A DNA stretch of 64,000 nt from Shewanella marinintestina. Its GTDB lineage: Bacteria > Pseudomonadota > Gammaproteobacteria > Enterobacterales > Shewanellaceae. The notes below the pieces were generated by a model. It was given only the letters and a program-made list of their open reading frames with translations. It was not told where the DNA came from and did no database searches. The position numbers and the translations under genes were made by a program. Location of the stretch: NCBI RefSeq assembly GCF_023283845.1, contig NZ_JAKILC010000015.1:1-64000 (forward strand), given 5' to 3'. Shown one piece after another: positions 10,761-22,358 of the stretch (positions within the stretch are counted from its first letter, which is position 1; the number at the start of each line of letters is the position of its first letter).

Positions 10761-11870
10761 TCAACCCTTCTCAGCTAATCGAATACAGACGTTAGCCACT
10801 CTTTGTGTGGCGTCTAATATCGCTACGTCTCGGGCACGTTGCCCCATATTGCATAATTCTTGTTTGTCCGATGCCAACATAGACAACTTAGTCATTAACT
10901 TGCTGGTATCGACAATTGGCTGTGGCAATAAGAAAGCTGCCCCAGCATTAACCAGTACTTTAGCGTTCTTAGTTTGATGATCGTCAACAGCATGTGGGTA
11001 AGGCACCAATAGGCTTGGTAAGCCAACAGCTGCAAGCTCTGAAACCGTCAATGCACCTGAACGACAAACCACCACATCAGCCCAACGATAAGCAGCTTCC
11101 ATATCATCAATAAACTCAGCAACACTGACGCTGCCATCTTGACCTAAACGCTGGTATTCAGCTTTAACTGAACTTAGATTATCGCGACCAACTTGATGCC
11201 ATACAGTCATAGAGTGAGTCTTACTCACACCTTCTAATACACTTGGCATAACATCATTAAAAATCTTGGCGCCTAAACTTCCGCCAACAACGAGCACTTT
11301 AAGTGAGTCATCATCACAACAAGCCTCCCGCTTATCACCTAGAGCAATCAGCTCTTTGCGGATAGGATTGCCAACTGTTTGCGCTTTAACATCAGTAAAG
11401 GTACCTTCAAAGGCACACAAGACTTCTGATGCAATGCGTGACAACAGTTTATTCGTCATTCCAGGAATGGCATTTTGTTCGTGCAATACTAATGGAATAC
11501 CGCATAACTTGGCTGCTACGCCACCAGGCCCACTAGCAAATCCGCCCATTCCCATCACCACATCAGGCTTAAAGCTTTTAATCACTGCCCGCGCCTGCAT
11601 GACCGAACGTAAAATCTTAAATGGCGCGGCCAATTTGCGCATCAAGCCATTACCACGTACACCTTTGATATCAATAAAGTCGATATCAAAGCCATGTTGT
11701 GGGACTAATCTCGCTTCCATTCGCTCAGCGGTACCTAACCAGCGTACTTTCCATCCTTGCTGGCTTAAATATTTAGCTACGGCTAACGCAGGAAATACAT
11801 GACCACCAGTTCCACCGGCCATGATTAAAATGCGCTTTTCTTCAGCTTGGTCAGTCATTAATTTACTCAT
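10761..11870 (-). CDS. murG: UDP-GlcNAc:lipid I N-acetylglucosaminyltransferase MurG
   Basis: MurG converts lipid I to lipid II at the cytoplasmic face of the inner membrane. The N-terminal glycine-rich loop [12 protein letters not shown] (about residue 19) and the C-terminal nucleotide-sugar motif ([20 protein letters not shown]) are both present. The length, 369 residues, is slightly above the E. coli value because of a short N-terminal extension; an in-frame ATG four codons downstream (11858) is an alternative start. The ATG overlaps the ftsW stop by 4 bp. Confidence 0.96.
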   Translation of the reverse strand: MSKLMTDQAEEKRILIMAGGTGGHVFPALAVAKYLSQQGWKVRWLGTAERMEARLVPQHGFDIDFIDIKGVRGNGLMRKLAAPFKILRSVMQARAVIKSFKPDVVMGMGGFASGPGGVAAKLCGIPLVLHEQNAIPGMTNKLLSRIASEVLCAFEGTFTDVKAQTVGNPIRKELIALGDKREACCDDDSLKVLVVGGSLGAKIFNDVMPSVLEGVSKTHSMTVWHQVGRDNLSSVKAEYQRLGQDGSVSVAEFIDDMEAAYRWADVVVCRSGALTVSELAAVGLPSLLVPYPHAVDDHQTKNAKVLVNAGAAFLLPQPIVDTSKLMTKLSMLASDKQELCNMGQRARDVAILDATQRVANVCIRLAEKG

Positions 11871-13087
11871 TGTTTGTTTGCCCTGCCTTCTACGGCCTGA
11901 ACAACACTTAATCTTCTTTCATAATCGATACGGATAAGTAGCATCACTGCTGCCGTCATTACCCATAAACTACTGCCGCCATAACTAATAAAAGGCAGTG
12001 TTAAACCTTTAGTCGGCAACATACCGATACTTGCACCGACGTTAACCACGGTCTGAAAACAGATCCAAATACCAATGCCGTAGGCAAGGTAACCTTCAAA
12101 GGCACGATCGAGTGCTAAACACATGTTGCCAAGCTTTATTGCCCTCAGCGCAACAAATAACAGTACCGCTAATACTGCGATAATTCCGATAAAACCAAGC
12201 TCTTCACCAATCACAGCAAAGATAAAGTCGGTATGTGCCTCGGGCAAATATTCTAACTTCTGGATACTGTTGCCTAAGCCTTGGCCAAACCAATCACCAC
12301 GACCATAAGCCATTAACGATTGGGTAAGCTGATAACCACTACCAAATGGGTCTTGCCAAGGGTCAAGAAACGACGTCACTCGGCGCATTCGATAAGGCTC
12401 CAATAACACCAAGGCGACAAACGCTAAAATGCCTGCCAGTATCAGTGCAAAGAAATCAAATAAGCGCGCCCCTGCTAAAAATAACAAACCAACTGTGCCA
12501 ACAAACAGCACCACAACGGTACCTAAGTCAGGCTGCATCAAAATTAAAATTGCGTAAGCTGCAAATACTGCAATCGGCTTATAAAACCCTTTAGCATTTT
12601 CTCTAATCTCTTGATGTCGGCGAACTAAATACCCTGCCATATAAATCGCAAAAGCAAACTTTGCAATCTCAGCAACCTGAATACGAATAGGCCCTATAGA
12701 CAGCCAACGCGTAGCACCATTTACCGTTGTACCAACAAGAAGCACGGCAAATAACATCAAGCCGACAACAAGCAATAATAAGGGGCTAAAGCGCTGCCAA
12801 TATTGCATCTCTATCTGCAATACCACCACCGCAATAATCACGCATCCAACCAGGTATGCACCATGGCGCCATACAAAGTGAAACGGGTTGCCTGTTAATG
12901 TCTGTGCTTCTGGCATCGAAGCAGACATCACCATAACAAAGCCAAAACTAATCAGAGCTAATACTGCAAAGAGCAATGATCTGTCATACAGCAACTGGCT
13001 CGGCGTTAAGCTATCGCTAAATAGATTCGGCATTGACCATTTAAAATGCTCGCCAAAAAAACTCGATAACTTCGCTTTAGTTATCAT
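11867..13087 (-). CDS. ftsW: Septal peptidoglycan glycosyltransferase FtsW (SEDS family)
   Basis: FtsW is a polytopic SEDS protein that polymerises lipid II at the septum with its partner FtsI. The 406 residues hold about ten membrane segments. The conserved periplasmic loop includes PEAHTDFIFAVIGEELG, and the C-terminal region has the PTKGLTLPFISYGGSS motif. It overlaps murD by 11 bp and murG by 4 bp. The partner gene ftsI is in the same operon. Confidence 0.96.
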   Translation of the reverse strand: MITKAKLSSFFGEHFKWSMPNLFSDSLTPSQLLYDRSLLFAVLALISFGFVMVMSASMPEAQTLTGNPFHFVWRHGAYLVGCVIIAVVVLQIEMQYWQRFSPLLLLVVGLMLFAVLLVGTTVNGATRWLSIGPIRIQVAEIAKFAFAIYMAGYLVRRHQEIRENAKGFYKPIAVFAAYAILILMQPDLGTVVVLFVGTVGLLFLAGARLFDFFALILAGILAFVALVLLEPYRMRRVTSFLDPWQDPFGSGYQLTQSLMAYGRGDWFGQGLGNSIQKLEYLPEAHTDFIFAVIGEELGFIGIIAVLAVLLFVALRAIKLGNMCLALDRAFEGYLAYGIGIWICFQTVVNVGASIGMLPTKGLTLPFISYGGSSLWVMTAAVMLLIRIDYERRLSVVQAVEGRANKQ

Positions 13088-14396
13088 CTAACGCTTCAAC
13101 CAAGCCACGAAATTCATCTCCGCGCGCCATATAGTTAGGGTACATATCTAAACTTGCACAAGCTGGCGACAAGATAACGATATCACCAGCAGTAGCGACT
13201 TCATGCGCTGCAGCTACAGCTTCCGCCATAGTTGCAACCCTAATAGCATCCGGTTTTAGCGCTGCAATTTTGTCACCGTCACGACCCAAAGTAATTAATT
13301 GGCTGACTTTAGCTAGTACAGGTTCGAGACTGGTTAAATCAGCCCCTTTGCTATCGCCACCAGCAATAAGAATTAACTCACCTAAGTGGTCAGTTAATCC
13401 ATCAATAGCGGCAACGGTTGCACCAACGTTAGTCGCTTTAGAGTCGTTGATATAAATAACTCCAGCGATATCTGCAACGGTCTCACAACGGTGAGCTAAA
13501 CCGTTAAACGTTTTGGCGATCTGTACTTGAAATTCACGCTTGATACCCACTGCAGTGGTTAATGCCATAGCAGCTAAAACATTGGCATGATTGTGACTGC
13601 CGACAAGCGCTACATCACTAACAGCCATGATAGGACTGTCACCCTGTACTAGCATCCCTGATGAAATACCCCATGCATCAACTTCAGGCATATCTAGCCC
13701 AAAACTATTCTGATTCGCAGGGTTATTAGGAACTGTAAGTAAGTCTTCGCGGTTAAACAGCACCATCTTGGTCTGATCATATAGCTTTAACTTTGCTTGG
13801 CGGTAAGACTCCAAATCGCTATAGCGATCCATGTGATCTTCACTGATATTCAAACAAGTCGCTACGGTGCAGCGCAAGCTGTGAGTTGTCTCTAATTGAA
13901 AGCTTGATAGCTCAAGAATGTATAGGTCTTTTGGCGCTAAAAGTAAGTCCAGTGCTGGTACACCAATATTACCGCCAACAGCATAAGAGCAACCACTAGC
14001 TTGAGCAATTTCACCAACCAAAGTTGTCACTGTTGTCTTGCCATTTGAGCCTGTAATACCAATGACTTTGGCATCAGTTTTACTCACTTCTCTAGCAAAC
14101 AGCTCAACATCGCCAATCACCTCAATCCCCATATCAAATGCAACTCTCACCTCGGGAGTTTCACATGCGATACCAGGGCTAATCACAATCTGCTGCGCTT
14201 GCACTAAATAGCGGCAATCAAAACCACCAGCAATTAATTCAACCTGCGGAAATTCGCTCGCTAACGTATCAGCTCCAGGAGGTTGAACACGGCTGTCCAT
14301 CACAAGAGGGGTAATGCCTTGCGCACACAGGTAACGCACAACAGACAGACCTGTTGCACCTAAACCTAAAACTATGTGTGTATATTGCTGCGCCAT
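13077..14396 (-). CDS. murD: UDP-N-acetylmuramoyl-L-alanine--D-glutamate ligase MurD
   Basis: MurD adds D-glutamate to UDP-MurNAc-L-Ala in the cytoplasm. The product has 439 residues. It has the N-terminal Rossmann loop GLGATGLSV, the ATP loop GITGSNGKTTVTTL (about residue 113), the NISEDHMDRY motif and the C-terminal SPACASLDMYPNYMARGDEF signature. It follows mraY by 40 bp and overlaps ftsW. Confidence 0.97.
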   Translation of the reverse strand: MAQQYTHIVLGLGATGLSVVRYLCAQGITPLVMDSRVQPPGADTLASEFPQVELIAGGFDCRYLVQAQQIVISPGIACETPEVRVAFDMGIEVIGDVELFAREVSKTDAKVIGITGSNGKTTVTTLVGEIAQASGCSYAVGGNIGVPALDLLLAPKDLYILELSSFQLETTHSLRCTVATCLNISEDHMDRYSDLESYRQAKLKLYDQTKMVLFNREDLLTVPNNPANQNSFGLDMPEVDAWGISSGMLVQGDSPIMAVSDVALVGSHNHANVLAAMALTTAVGIKREFQVQIAKTFNGLAHRCETVADIAGVIYINDSKATNVGATVAAIDGLTDHLGELILIAGGDSKGADLTSLEPVLAKVSQLITLGRDGDKIAALKPDAIRVATMAEAVAAAHEVATAGDIVILSPACASLDMYPNYMARGDEFRGLVEALDDN

Positions 14397-14436
14397 ATCA
14401 GACCTATCTCAATCTAAGTTATTTTACTTATATCAA

Positions 14437-15519
14437 TTATCTAAGTTTCAGTGTCGCTAGGCCTAACAGCACTAGGAACAATGAAATAATCCAAAAACGT
14501 ACAATCACTCGTGGCTCAGGCCAGCCCTTCAACTCATAATGGTGATGAATAGGTGCCATGCGGAAAATCCGCTGACCACGTAACTTGTATGAGCCGACTT
14601 GCAGGATTACTGAAACCGTTTCCATTACAAATACGCCGCCCATAATCACCAGTAAAATCTCTTGGCGAACCAATACAGCAATTGCACCTAATGCGGCGCC
14701 AAGAGCTAATGAGCCGACATCGCCCATAAAAACTTGTGCTGGATAGGTGTTAAACCATAAGAAGCCAAGACCCGCACCAACAATTGCGGTACAAACAATC
14801 ACTAACTCACCTGCACCAGGCAAATAAGGTAGGTGTAAATAATTAGCAAACTGCACGTGACCAGAAAGATAAGCGATGAGTGCAAAGGCTGCTGCGACCA
14901 TCACGGTTGGCATAATCGCCAAACCATCTAAGCCGTCAGTTAAGTTAACCGCGTTGCTTGAACCCACAATAGTGAAGTAAACCAATACGATAAAGAAACC
15001 ACCAAGTTGCGGCATAATATCTTTAAAGAAAGGTACTACAAGTTGGGTTTCATCTGGGCTTGCCGCAGATGCATACAGGTATACAGCTATGGTCAATGCG
15101 GCCGCTGATTGCCAAAAGTATTTCCAGCGAGCAATCAAACCTTTAGTGTCTTTGCGAACTACTTTACGGTAATCATCAATAAAGCCGATCAAGCCAAAAC
15201 TACCTAAAACAAATAGCACGACCCATACATAACGACTGCCTAGGTCACCCCACAGCAATACACTGATAAATACACCTGCAAGGATCAGCAAACCGCCCAT
15301 AGTCGGCGTACCACGCTTACTAAAGTGTGACTCAGGACCATCATTACGTACCACCTGGCCAATTTGCATTAACTGCAAACGCTCAATCATCTTTGGTCCT
15401 AACCAAAGACTTAACACCATAGCGGTCATCAAGCCTAAAATAGCTCGAAATGTGACATACGAAAATACGTTAAACCCACTGTAAAATTGGGTTAAATACT
15501 CAGCCAGGTAAACCAGCAT
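14437..15519 (-). CDS. mraY: Phospho-N-acetylmuramoyl-pentapeptide transferase MraY
   Basis: MraY transfers phospho-MurNAc-pentapeptide to undecaprenyl phosphate, forming lipid I in the inner membrane. The 360-residue protein has about ten hydrophobic segments. Its cytoplasmic loops carry GFIDDYRK (Mg-binding aspartates), [10 protein letters not shown] and the histidine-rich [13 protein letters not shown] motif. Start and upstream stop overlap as TAATG, indicating coupling with murF. Confidence 0.97.
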   Translation of the reverse strand: MLVYLAEYLTQFYSGFNVFSYVTFRAILGLMTAMVLSLWLGPKMIERLQLMQIGQVVRNDGPESHFSKRGTPTMGGLLILAGVFISVLLWGDLGSRYVWVVLFVLGSFGLIGFIDDYRKVVRKDTKGLIARWKYFWQSAAALTIAVYLYASAASPDETQLVVPFFKDIMPQLGGFFIVLVYFTIVGSSNAVNLTDGLDGLAIMPTVMVAAAFALIAYLSGHVQFANYLHLPYLPGAGELVIVCTAIVGAGLGFLWFNTYPAQVFMGDVGSLALGAALGAIAVLVRQEILLVIMGGVFVMETVSVILQVGSYKLRGQRIFRMAPIHHHYELKGWPEPRVIVRFWIISLFLVLLGLATLKLR

Positions 15520-16898
15520 TAAACAAACTCCCCGCGACCAAAGGCCATTGTTAAAGCTTCAACTACACGTTCCATTCTTGCACTGCGAGAACCTTTCACT
15601 AACACAGTGACTTCAGCAGGCAATTCATTGATATATTGAATTAGGCCTGCAACCAAATTCTCTATATCTTGGTAATGTTTGGAACCAAAAGCATGACTAG
15701 CACCCGCGCTTAGCGTGCCAACACAAAATAACGAATTAACGCCCTTTGCCTTAGCTAATTCACCAAGCTCACGATGCAAAAGGGCGGCATTGTCGCCTAA
15801 TTCCCCTAAATCGCCCAGTACTAAACAGCGATTTCCTTTAATTTCTTGAAGCCAGTCAATTGCTGCGCCAACAGAAGCAGGGTTCGCGTTATAACTATCG
15901 TCAACCACAGTGACTCGACCAAGCTGGCTCGGCAACATACGCCCTTTTACAGGTTTAAGCAGACTAAGTCCTTGGCATATTTCAGCTAAAGATAAATTCA
16001 ATGCTAAGCACATGCTTGTTGCTGCTAACGCATTTGACACCTGATGACGCCCAGCCAACGGCAACTCCACTCTATGCACTTCTGCACCATAGCAAAGGCT
16101 AAAGGCATATCGCCCATAGGCATCAGCAATTAAATCTGTAGCAAAAATATCGAGATCTCTCGATGCTTCATTTTTAATACCAAAACATAACTGCTTAACG
16201 TGGCTAGAGGCCTGAAGCATTACATCAGCAAATGCATCATCAGCATTAATAACGGCTGTGCCACCGATGCTAATATGGTTAAAAATCTCCGATTTAGCTT
16301 TGGCTACGCCCTCTAAAGAACCAAAACCCTCAAGGTGGGCTGACGCTACGTTATTCACCATGGCAACGCTTGGCTTAACTAAGCTTGAGGTGTAATCGAT
16401 CTCACCCGCGTGATTGGCACCTAATTCAAAGACACCAAATTCATCGCCCGCTTGCAGTCTTAACAAGGTTAACGGCACGCCAATTTCATTATTAAAATTA
16501 CCCGCGGTGTAAAGCACCTGATGATGCTGAGACAAGATGGTTGCAATCATCTCTTTAACGCTAGTTTTACCGTTTGAACCTGTTAAGGCTATACAAGTAG
16601 GAGCTATTTGCTCACGCACATAAGCACCTATTTCACCCATCGCCTTTTGGCTGTTTTCAACAACCAATTGCGTCGCAATTATTGGTAATTCACGTTCAAC
16701 CAGTAATGCATTAGCGCCAGCATCAACCGCAGCTTGAGCGAAACAATGGCCATCAAATTTTTCGCCTTTTATCGCCACAAACAGGGTCTGACTATTAACG
16801 GCTCGGCTATCGCTCGAAACGCTATCGATTTGTAGGTCATTGCCAATCAACTGACCATTTATTCGCTTTGCTAGCTCAGCCAAAGATACGCTAATCAT
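15519..16898 (-). CDS. murF: UDP-MurNAc-tripeptide--D-alanyl-D-alanine ligase MurF
   Basis: MurF adds D-Ala-D-Ala to complete the cytoplasmic peptidoglycan precursor. The 459 residues contain the N-terminal SDSRAV uridine-binding region, the ATP loop [14 protein letters not shown] (about residue 103), the GANHAGEI motif and the C-terminal [11 protein letters not shown] signature. It overlaps murE by 4 bp (ATGA). Confidence 0.96.
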   Translation of the reverse strand: MISVSLAELAKRINGQLIGNDLQIDSVSSDSRAVNSQTLFVAIKGEKFDGHCFAQAAVDAGANALLVERELPIIATQLVVENSQKAMGEIGAYVREQIAPTCIALTGSNGKTSVKEMIATILSQHHQVLYTAGNFNNEIGVPLTLLRLQAGDEFGVFELGANHAGEIDYTSSLVKPSVAMVNNVASAHLEGFGSLEGVAKAKSEIFNHISIGGTAVINADDAFADVMLQASSHVKQLCFGIKNEASRDLDIFATDLIADAYGRYAFSLCYGAEVHRVELPLAGRHQVSNALAATSMCLALNLSLAEICQGLSLLKPVKGRMLPSQLGRVTVVDDSYNANPASVGAAIDWLQEIKGNRCLVLGDLGELGDNAALLHRELGELAKAKGVNSLFCVGTLSAGASHAFGSKHYQDIENLVAGLIQYINELPAEVTVLVKGSRSARMERVVEALTMAFGRGEFV

Positions 16899-18364
16899 AG
16901 GGCACCTTCAGCAATAGCCTTAGTAAAGGCTCTTTCGTCATAATTCAATTTTTCACCATTAACTTCTTGATAAGTCTCGTGGCCCTTACCGGCCAACAGC
17001 ACCATGTCTCCCGCTCTGGCCTGTGCAACTATCTCTTTAATTGCGAGCTGACGGTCTATTTGAGTTAATGCCTGCTGTGGGTAAGTTAATCCCGCTAGAA
17101 TGTCATTTATAATGGCTTGTGGATCTTCAGTGCGGCAATTGTCGCTAGTCACCATGACTTTATCGGCAAATTGTTCAGCACTTGCTGCCATCATAGGTCG
17201 CTTACCTTTATCTCTATCGCCACCACAGCCAAACAGACACCAAAGCGTGCCATTGCAATGCACGCGTAGCGCTTTTAACGCTTGCTCAATTGCATCTGGC
17301 GTATGTGCATAGTCCACAACTAAGGTAACGTCATTAGCAGTAGTAAAGCGTTCCATCCGTCCAGCAACAGGCTCTAATTGCTTCGCTAAAGCCACCAACG
17401 CTGGCATATCTTCACCGAGTAAATAAAGCGCCCCAAGTGCCGCAACTAAATTAGCTAGGTTAAAGTCTCCCAATAACGGCGACTCCAGCTGCGCTTCACC
17501 TTGCGGCCACACTAGAGTGCAAGACACGCCGGCATCATGGAAATGACACTCTTTAGTATAAATATCCGCGCTTAAATCACCTTTAACGCTGTAAGCTAAT
17601 AACTTGTTTGACGCCAGCTCATTCAACCATTCACGCCCAACGGCATCATCACAATTAATAAGACCTGCACGTAAGCTAGTAAATTGAAATAAACGCTTTT
17701 TAGCAGCGCCGTAAGCCTCCATCGTATGATGGTAATCGAGGTGGTCACGGCTTAAGTTGGTAAACACGCCAACATCAAACGGCACTGCCTCTACACGGCC
17801 TTGTACTAAACCATGACTAGAGACTTCCATCGCGCAGGTTTGTGCACCTGCTCGTTCAAATTCTTGTAGTTGTTTAACAAGAGTCACTGGATCAGCAGTA
17901 GTATTGCCACTGTCGACAAGCTCGCCCCATAGACCATTGCCTAATGTGCCCATTACTGCAGTTTGTTTACCCTGCAACAACTGTAATTGTGCTACCAGTT
18001 GAGTGACAGAAGTTTTACCGTTAGTACCGGTTACGCCTATGATTTGGGGTCGTGATGCAGTTAACGGATAAGCTTGCGCGGCCAAAGCTGAGATCTGACG
18101 ATTTAATTGGAAAAACAAAACCTGTAAGCCAGCTTCATTAGTGACTTTACCGTGTTCATCTGGCAAGTCCGTATGGACTAAAGCTGCTACAGCGCCGCGC
18201 TCAAATGCGGCGGCTATAAATTTACGGCCATCAGCCTGATAACCAGGGATAGCAACAAACAGATCCCCCACTTGCACAGCTCGGCTGTCCAGCGTAAGTT
18301 CTTGGAAGCTTTCAGCTCCCGAATAATGAAACCATGGCGCCAATAAATCACGTATTAGCATCAT
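16895..18364 (-). CDS. murE: UDP-MurNAc-L-Ala-D-Glu--2,6-diaminopimelate ligase MurE
   Basis: MurE adds meso-diaminopimelate as the third residue of the stem peptide. The 489-residue protein has the LDSRAV uridine-binding stretch, the ATP loop [14 protein letters not shown], the [10 protein letters not shown] motif, and DNCRTEDP, which matches the DNPR-type diaminopimelate-specificity motif with N-P replaced by N-C. Start and stop overlap by 4 bp with both neighbours. The C at the usual P position of that motif is the only mild deviation seen. Confidence 0.95.
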   Translation of the reverse strand: MMLIRDLLAPWFHYSGAESFQELTLDSRAVQVGDLFVAIPGYQADGRKFIAAAFERGAVAALVHTDLPDEHGKVTNEAGLQVLFFQLNRQISALAAQAYPLTASRPQIIGVTGTNGKTSVTQLVAQLQLLQGKQTAVMGTLGNGLWGELVDSGNTTADPVTLVKQLQEFERAGAQTCAMEVSSHGLVQGRVEAVPFDVGVFTNLSRDHLDYHHTMEAYGAAKKRLFQFTSLRAGLINCDDAVGREWLNELASNKLLAYSVKGDLSADIYTKECHFHDAGVSCTLVWPQGEAQLESPLLGDFNLANLVAALGALYLLGEDMPALVALAKQLEPVAGRMERFTTANDVTLVVDYAHTPDAIEQALKALRVHCNGTLWCLFGCGGDRDKGKRPMMAASAEQFADKVMVTSDNCRTEDPQAIINDILAGLTYPQQALTQIDRQLAIKEIVAQARAGDMVLLAGKGHETYQEVNGEKLNYDERAFTKAIAEGAL

Positions 18365-20097
18365 TCTACACTCCTAGAATTTGCAGCTAAGCGGACTTTT
18401 TCACGGTTTGAAATAGGCTCAACATTTAGCATCTGCAAGGCACCAGACATAACGGCAGCAAAAACAGGTGCGGCAATATCACCACCATAGTAACGATCAC
18501 CCTTTGGCTCGTTAACGACCACAGCAATTGCTAGCTTTGGATTATGCACTGGTGCTACGCCGGCAAATAGCGCAACGTAGTCTTCACCATAGCCACCAGC
18601 AACAGCTTTACGTGCTGTACCTGTCTTACCCGCTACGGGATAACCTTCAATATGTGCCTTTAATGCAGTGCCGCCTTTTTCAGTTACTCCCACCAGCATT
18701 TCCATGACGTTCTGCGCCACTTCAGGTGAAAGTACTTGCGTCCCTTCAGGCTCTTGCTTGAGCTTTAAAATCGAAACCGGATAAAGAACGCCTTTGTTGC
18801 CTAAAATTGAATACATTCTGGCTAACTGTAATGGGGTTGCCATTAAGCCATAACCAAAGGAAAGTGTGGCCCGCTCAAACTCAGACCAGCGGCGACGGTC
18901 GTGAATTAGACCTGCACTTTCGCCTTCTAAATTGATACCGGAATAGTTACCCAACCCCATGGTTTGGTATGCGCCAAGTAGCTCTTGAACTGGCATAGAC
19001 AAAGCTATCTTAGTCATACCTACGTTACTTGAGTGCACCAAAATACCGCTAAGCGATAAGTCGCCATAGTTACGACCATCACGGACAATCTTGCCACCAA
19101 TACGCATACGGCCAGGGTGAGTTTTAATAATCTCGTCAGCTTTGATGGTGCCAGCTTCTAGTGCTGCAGCAACCACGAATGGTTTAATCGTAGAACCGGG
19201 CTCGTAAGAGTCTGTCAGTGCACGATTACGCATACGATAACTTTGCAGATTCTCACGGGAGTTGGGATTGTAAGATGGCGTATTTGCCATCGCTAAGACT
19301 TCGCCAGTGTGTACATCAAGCACCACAATAGAACCTGATGTCGCTTGGTTAACTTCTGTCGCCTTTTTCAGCTCACGATAAGCGAGCTGTTGAATACGTT
19401 GGTCGATACTAAGTACTAAATCATTTGGGCTTTCACCCTCTTGCACCATATCGAGACGCTCAACCACGTGCCCGTCTCGAGATTTACGCACTTTTTGCTT
19501 ACTCGGTGTACCGGTTAACCAGTCGTTATAGGTATTCTCAATGCCCTCAATACCTTTATCATCGATATTAGTAATCCCCACTAACTGCGCAGAAATCTCA
19601 CCCGTAGGGTAATAACGGCGCGACTCAGGTTTAAGATAAACACCTGGCAGTTTTAACTGACGGATATAATCGGCAACGGCCGGAGTAACCTGACGCTTAA
19701 GGTAAGTAAATCGTTTACGAGGGTTAGATTGAACACGCTTTAGAATATCTTCTTTAGGTTCATGCAACACATCAGCTAGCGCTTGCCAGCGACGCATATC
19801 CGCAAAACCGTTTTTATCGTGTACGACTTTAGGGTCTGCATACACAGCTTTTACCGGTACGCTCACCGCGAGCATCTCTCCATTACGATCGGTGATCAGG
19901 CCGCGCTGCACTTCACGACTGGTAGTACGTAATGTACGCATATCACTTTCGTGACGAAGCTTTTCAGGCTCGATGATTTGAATATAAGCCGCACGACCAA
20001 TAAGACTGGTAAACATCAGGCAAACAAACGCCACAACAACGTAAAGACGCCATTGGATTAACTGCGGTTTTTGTTTGCGTTTTGCCTGTTTACTCAT
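18361..20097 (-). CDS. ftsI: Septal transpeptidase FtsI (PBP3)
   Basis: FtsI is the septum-specific class B penicillin-binding protein that cross-links peptides made accessible by FtsW. A cytoplasmic basic tail and one membrane segment (about residues 18-38) precede the pedestal domain. The transpeptidase domain has the active serine S302 in STIK, the SSN triad near 354 and the KTGTA motif starting at K491. The length of 578 residues is normal. The gene overlaps ftsL and murE by 4 bp each. Confidence 0.97.
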   Translation of the reverse strand: MSKQAKRKQKPQLIQWRLYVVVAFVCLMFTSLIGRAAYIQIIEPEKLRHESDMRTLRTTSREVQRGLITDRNGEMLAVSVPVKAVYADPKVVHDKNGFADMRRWQALADVLHEPKEDILKRVQSNPRKRFTYLKRQVTPAVADYIRQLKLPGVYLKPESRRYYPTGEISAQLVGITNIDDKGIEGIENTYNDWLTGTPSKQKVRKSRDGHVVERLDMVQEGESPNDLVLSIDQRIQQLAYRELKKATEVNQATSGSIVVLDVHTGEVLAMANTPSYNPNSRENLQSYRMRNRALTDSYEPGSTIKPFVVAAALEAGTIKADEIIKTHPGRMRIGGKIVRDGRNYGDLSLSGILVHSSNVGMTKIALSMPVQELLGAYQTMGLGNYSGINLEGESAGLIHDRRRWSEFERATLSFGYGLMATPLQLARMYSILGNKGVLYPVSILKLKQEPEGTQVLSPEVAQNVMEMLVGVTEKGGTALKAHIEGYPVAGKTGTARKAVAGGYGEDYVALFAGVAPVHNPKLAIAVVVNEPKGDRYYGGDIAAPVFAAVMSGALQMLNVEPISNREKVRLAANSRSVE

Positions 20098-20408
20098 GGC
20101 ACTCTCACCACAACTTCGTCTTTGGGTAGCGGTCGATTCATATTCAGCTCTTTAGTCGCTATCCGGGTTATACGGCTATGCTCTGAACGTGACTGCTCCT
20201 CTAACAACAGGTTACGCCACTCAATATCAAGCCGGTCTCGTTCTTGTAATAACTGGTCCCACTGACTGGTATACTTACGCCCTTCATGGCTGGTGTACAC
20301 CACCGCAATTGCATTCAACATCACTAGCAACGCTAAAATCATTACCCACTTGTGATGCCAAAGATCTAGCAACACGATGCGAGTTAAATTCAATTGCGAT
20401 TTATTCAC
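20094..20408 (-). CDS. ftsL: Cell division protein FtsL
   Basis: FtsL is a small bitopic membrane protein that forms the FtsQLB complex and activates FtsWI. The 104 residues show a cytoplasmic tail, a membrane segment at about 20-37, and a periplasmic leucine-zipper-like coiled coil (WDQLLQERDRLDIEWRNLL). Sequence conservation in this family is low, so position between rsmH and ftsI supports the call. The start is GTG at 20408 with an AGAGG Shine-Dalgarno. Confidence 0.92.
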   Translation of the reverse strand: MNKSQLNLTRIVLLDLWHHKWVMILALLVMLNAIAVVYTSHEGRKYTSQWDQLLQERDRLDIEWRNLLLEEQSRSEHSRITRIATKELNMNRPLPKDEVVVRVP

Positions 20409-20416
20409 TTAAACCT

Positions 20417-21373
20417 CTAAATCGCTTCAACGTCATACGGCAGACGCTGGGCAATTCGCAATACTGAACTACGCGCCCTAGCGTTACGCTCAATCTCTTC
20501 AACTGAAGGTTTAATCGCTTTACCAATACCTTTTAACTTGCGTGACTTATTAATTTCTTCCTCAGTAATAGGTAAACCATGTGGCACACTTTCACCTTGG
20601 CTATTACGACGAATAAAACGCTTAACCATACGATCTTCAAGTGAATGGAAGCTGATAACCGACAAACGTCCTTCAGGCGCTAATACGGTTAATGCACCTT
20701 CTAATGCTTGGTCAATTTGCTCTAGCTCACTATTGATATAAATACGAATAGCTTGGAATACGCGTGTTGCTGGGTGCTTATTGCGTTCTTTATTCTTGGT
20801 AATGCGCGCAATGAGCTCTGCAAGCTCAGTAGTGCGTAAGAAAGGCGCTTTTTCGCGGTCAGCAGCAATACAACGGGCAATATGACGGGCATTTTTCTCT
20901 TCGCCGTAGGTTTTAAACACCCATGCCATATCTTCAATTTCAGCACGGGCAATCCACTGCGCCGCCGTTTGACCTTGAGAGTTATCCATACGCATATCCA
21001 ATGGACCATCTCTTAAAAAGCTAAAACCACGCTCAGCATCATCAAGCTGCGGCGAAGACACACCAAAATCTAATAGCACGCCATCTATTTGGCCTTTTAA
21101 ACCTAAGTCTTCAACGTAGTCAGCCAGCTGACCAAAACCACCGTGAACAATTTGAAAACGGCTATCGTCTTTAAATTGCTCTGCTGCAGCAATCGCTTGT
21201 GGGTCTCGATCAATGGCAATTAATCGACCATTAGGCCCAAGCTGCTCAAGCACTTTTCGAGAATGACCACCACGACCAAATGTGCCATCGATATAGATGC
21301 CATCTGGTTTAATATTTAAGCCTGCAACCGTTTCCGTTAACAGCACTGATAGGTGTTCAAATTCTTGTGTCAT
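20417..21373 (-). CDS. rsmH: 16S rRNA (cytosine-1402 N4) methyltransferase RsmH
   Basis: RsmH (formerly MraW) methylates N4 of C1402 in 16S rRNA, in the ribosomal P site. The 318-residue protein has the AdoMet-binding [12 protein letters not shown] loop (about residue 28), the [12 protein letters not shown] motif and the C-terminal [13 protein letters not shown] stretch. It follows mraZ by 29 bp, the standard start of the dcw cluster. Confidence 0.97.
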   Translation of the reverse strand: MTQEFEHLSVLLTETVAGLNIKPDGIYIDGTFGRGGHSRKVLEQLGPNGRLIAIDRDPQAIAAAEQFKDDSRFQIVHGGFGQLADYVEDLGLKGQIDGVLLDFGVSSPQLDDAERGFSFLRDGPLDMRMDNSQGQTAAQWIARAEIEDMAWVFKTYGEEKNARHIARCIAADREKAPFLRTTELAELIARITKNKERNKHPATRVFQAIRIYINSELEQIDQALEGALTVLAPEGRLSVISFHSLEDRMVKRFIRRNSQGESVPHGLPITEEEINKSRKLKGIGKAIKPSVEEIERNARARSSVLRIAQRLPYDVEAI

Positions 21374-21402
21374 GGTTGTCTTCTACTTTTAAGTATCACT
21401 CG

Positions 21403-21861
21403 CTAAAGTGAAAAATCCGCTAAACGTTCGTTAGCAGCCAAATCTTCATTAAGAATCGCTAAGCGACTCTGCTCAATCTGTTGTTGCCATGTAGCTTCAT
21501 CCCACAGCTCAAATTTATTAAGCTGGCCAACCAACATTGCCCGCTTATCTAAATTGGCATATTGGCGTAAAGGAGGAGGTAGCAGCATACGGCCGTTACC
21601 ATCGAGTTCACACTCATGGGCGTATCCGAGCAGCAATCGCTTGATTGCTCTTTCGGTAGGTTGTGTATCGGAAAGTGATGCGAGTTTAGCTGCAACCAGC
21701 TCCCACTCTTGAATGGGGTACAGCAATAAACAAGTTGATTGGATATCCACAGTAACGACTAGTTGGCTATTATGGCGGGCACTCAGAGGCTCACGGTATC
21801 GCTTTGGTATGGCGATCCGTCCTTTGGTATCAAGATTTATAGCGCTTGCCCCAGAAAACAC
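21403..21861 (-). CDS. mraZ: Transcriptional regulator MraZ
   Basis: MraZ is an AbrB-like ring-forming DNA-binding protein that represses its own dcw promoter. The 152 residues hold two SpoVT/AbrB-type repeats (LDTKGRIAIPKRYRE near 10-25 and LDGNGRMLLPPPLRQ near 90-105). The start is GTG at 21861, giving the family N-terminus MFSGASAINLD. It is the first gene of the cluster, and its operator boxes are visible just upstream. Confidence 0.96.
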   Translation of the reverse strand: MFSGASAINLDTKGRIAIPKRYREPLSARHNSQLVVTVDIQSTCLLLYPIQEWELVAAKLASLSDTQPTERAIKRLLLGYAHECELDGNGRMLLPPPLRQYANLDKRAMLVGQLNKFELWDEATWQQQIEQSRLAILNEDLAANERLADFSL

Positions 21862-21892
21862 CTTATTGTCATCCCTGTTGTTCTATAAATTA

Positions 21893-21917
21893 CCCACAAA
21901 TATCCACATTTCCCCAC
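21893..21917 (-). promoter_or_regulatory. MraZ operator (three 10-bp-spaced GTGG boxes)
   Basis: On the minus strand, three GTGG(G/A) boxes begin at 21917, 21907 and 21897, exactly 10 bp apart, in the mraZ 5' region. E. coli MraZ binds direct TGGGN repeats with the same helical phasing upstream of its own gene. This supports autoregulation of the whole dcw operon. Confidence 0.85.
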
Positions 21918-21925
21918 AACAGCTA

Positions 21926-21955
21926 AGTTTAGGGATAGAACGCAAGGGTTGTCAA
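21926..21955 (-). promoter_or_regulatory. Candidate mraZ/dcw promoter
   Basis: A perfect -35 TTGACA (21950-21955, minus strand) is followed after 18 bp by TAAACT (21926-21931), four of six matches to the -10 consensus. Transcription would start just upstream of the MraZ boxes. The -10 choice is tentative. Confidence 0.55.
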
Positions 21956-22346
21956 GGAAAGGCGCTGATTTAAAATCCAGTAACCAAGCGGGTTAGCAGC
22001 TAGTTAGCTCACATTTTTAATGAAAGCTTAGATAGGGATTCATGTGGAGTTTTTATACGGTTGCAGCCCATCAAAGTAGGAAAAACACACAGAAAACATG
22101 GGGGAATCATTATCTTAAATACATTGTTGTGGATAATTTTCCCAGAAACGACTTTTTCAAAATGACTTTAACAACCTCAATTAAGCTGCGATTCAAGCTG
22201 TTATGCTCAATAAAACGCTTTAAAAATTAATCATAATTAACCTGTAGCTTAAACAATTCGCAATATCGGCATGAAATAACCAAAGCAATTAAAAGTCTAA
22301 ATTTTAATCACTTTCGGCCGATATATAAGTTAAAGGACATAAAATA
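21956..22346. other. Intergenic region, no gene seen
   Basis: About 390 bp lie between the divergent dcw promoter and the small charged-protein gene. The stretch is A+T rich. A 62-codon open frame at 22042-22230 has no ribosome binding site or recognisable sequence, and I take it as chance. No RNA gene or repeat was seen. Confidence 0.6.
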
Positions 22347-22358
22347 CGGAGGATTGTG

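Noticed and set aside
11266..11802. 178-codon plus-strand open frame inside murG
   Set aside because: Antisense to murG, with no independent ribosome binding site or family pattern.
22042..22230. 62-codon plus-strand open frame in the gap after the mraZ promoter
   Set aside because: No Shine-Dalgarno and no recognisable sequence pattern; probably chance.
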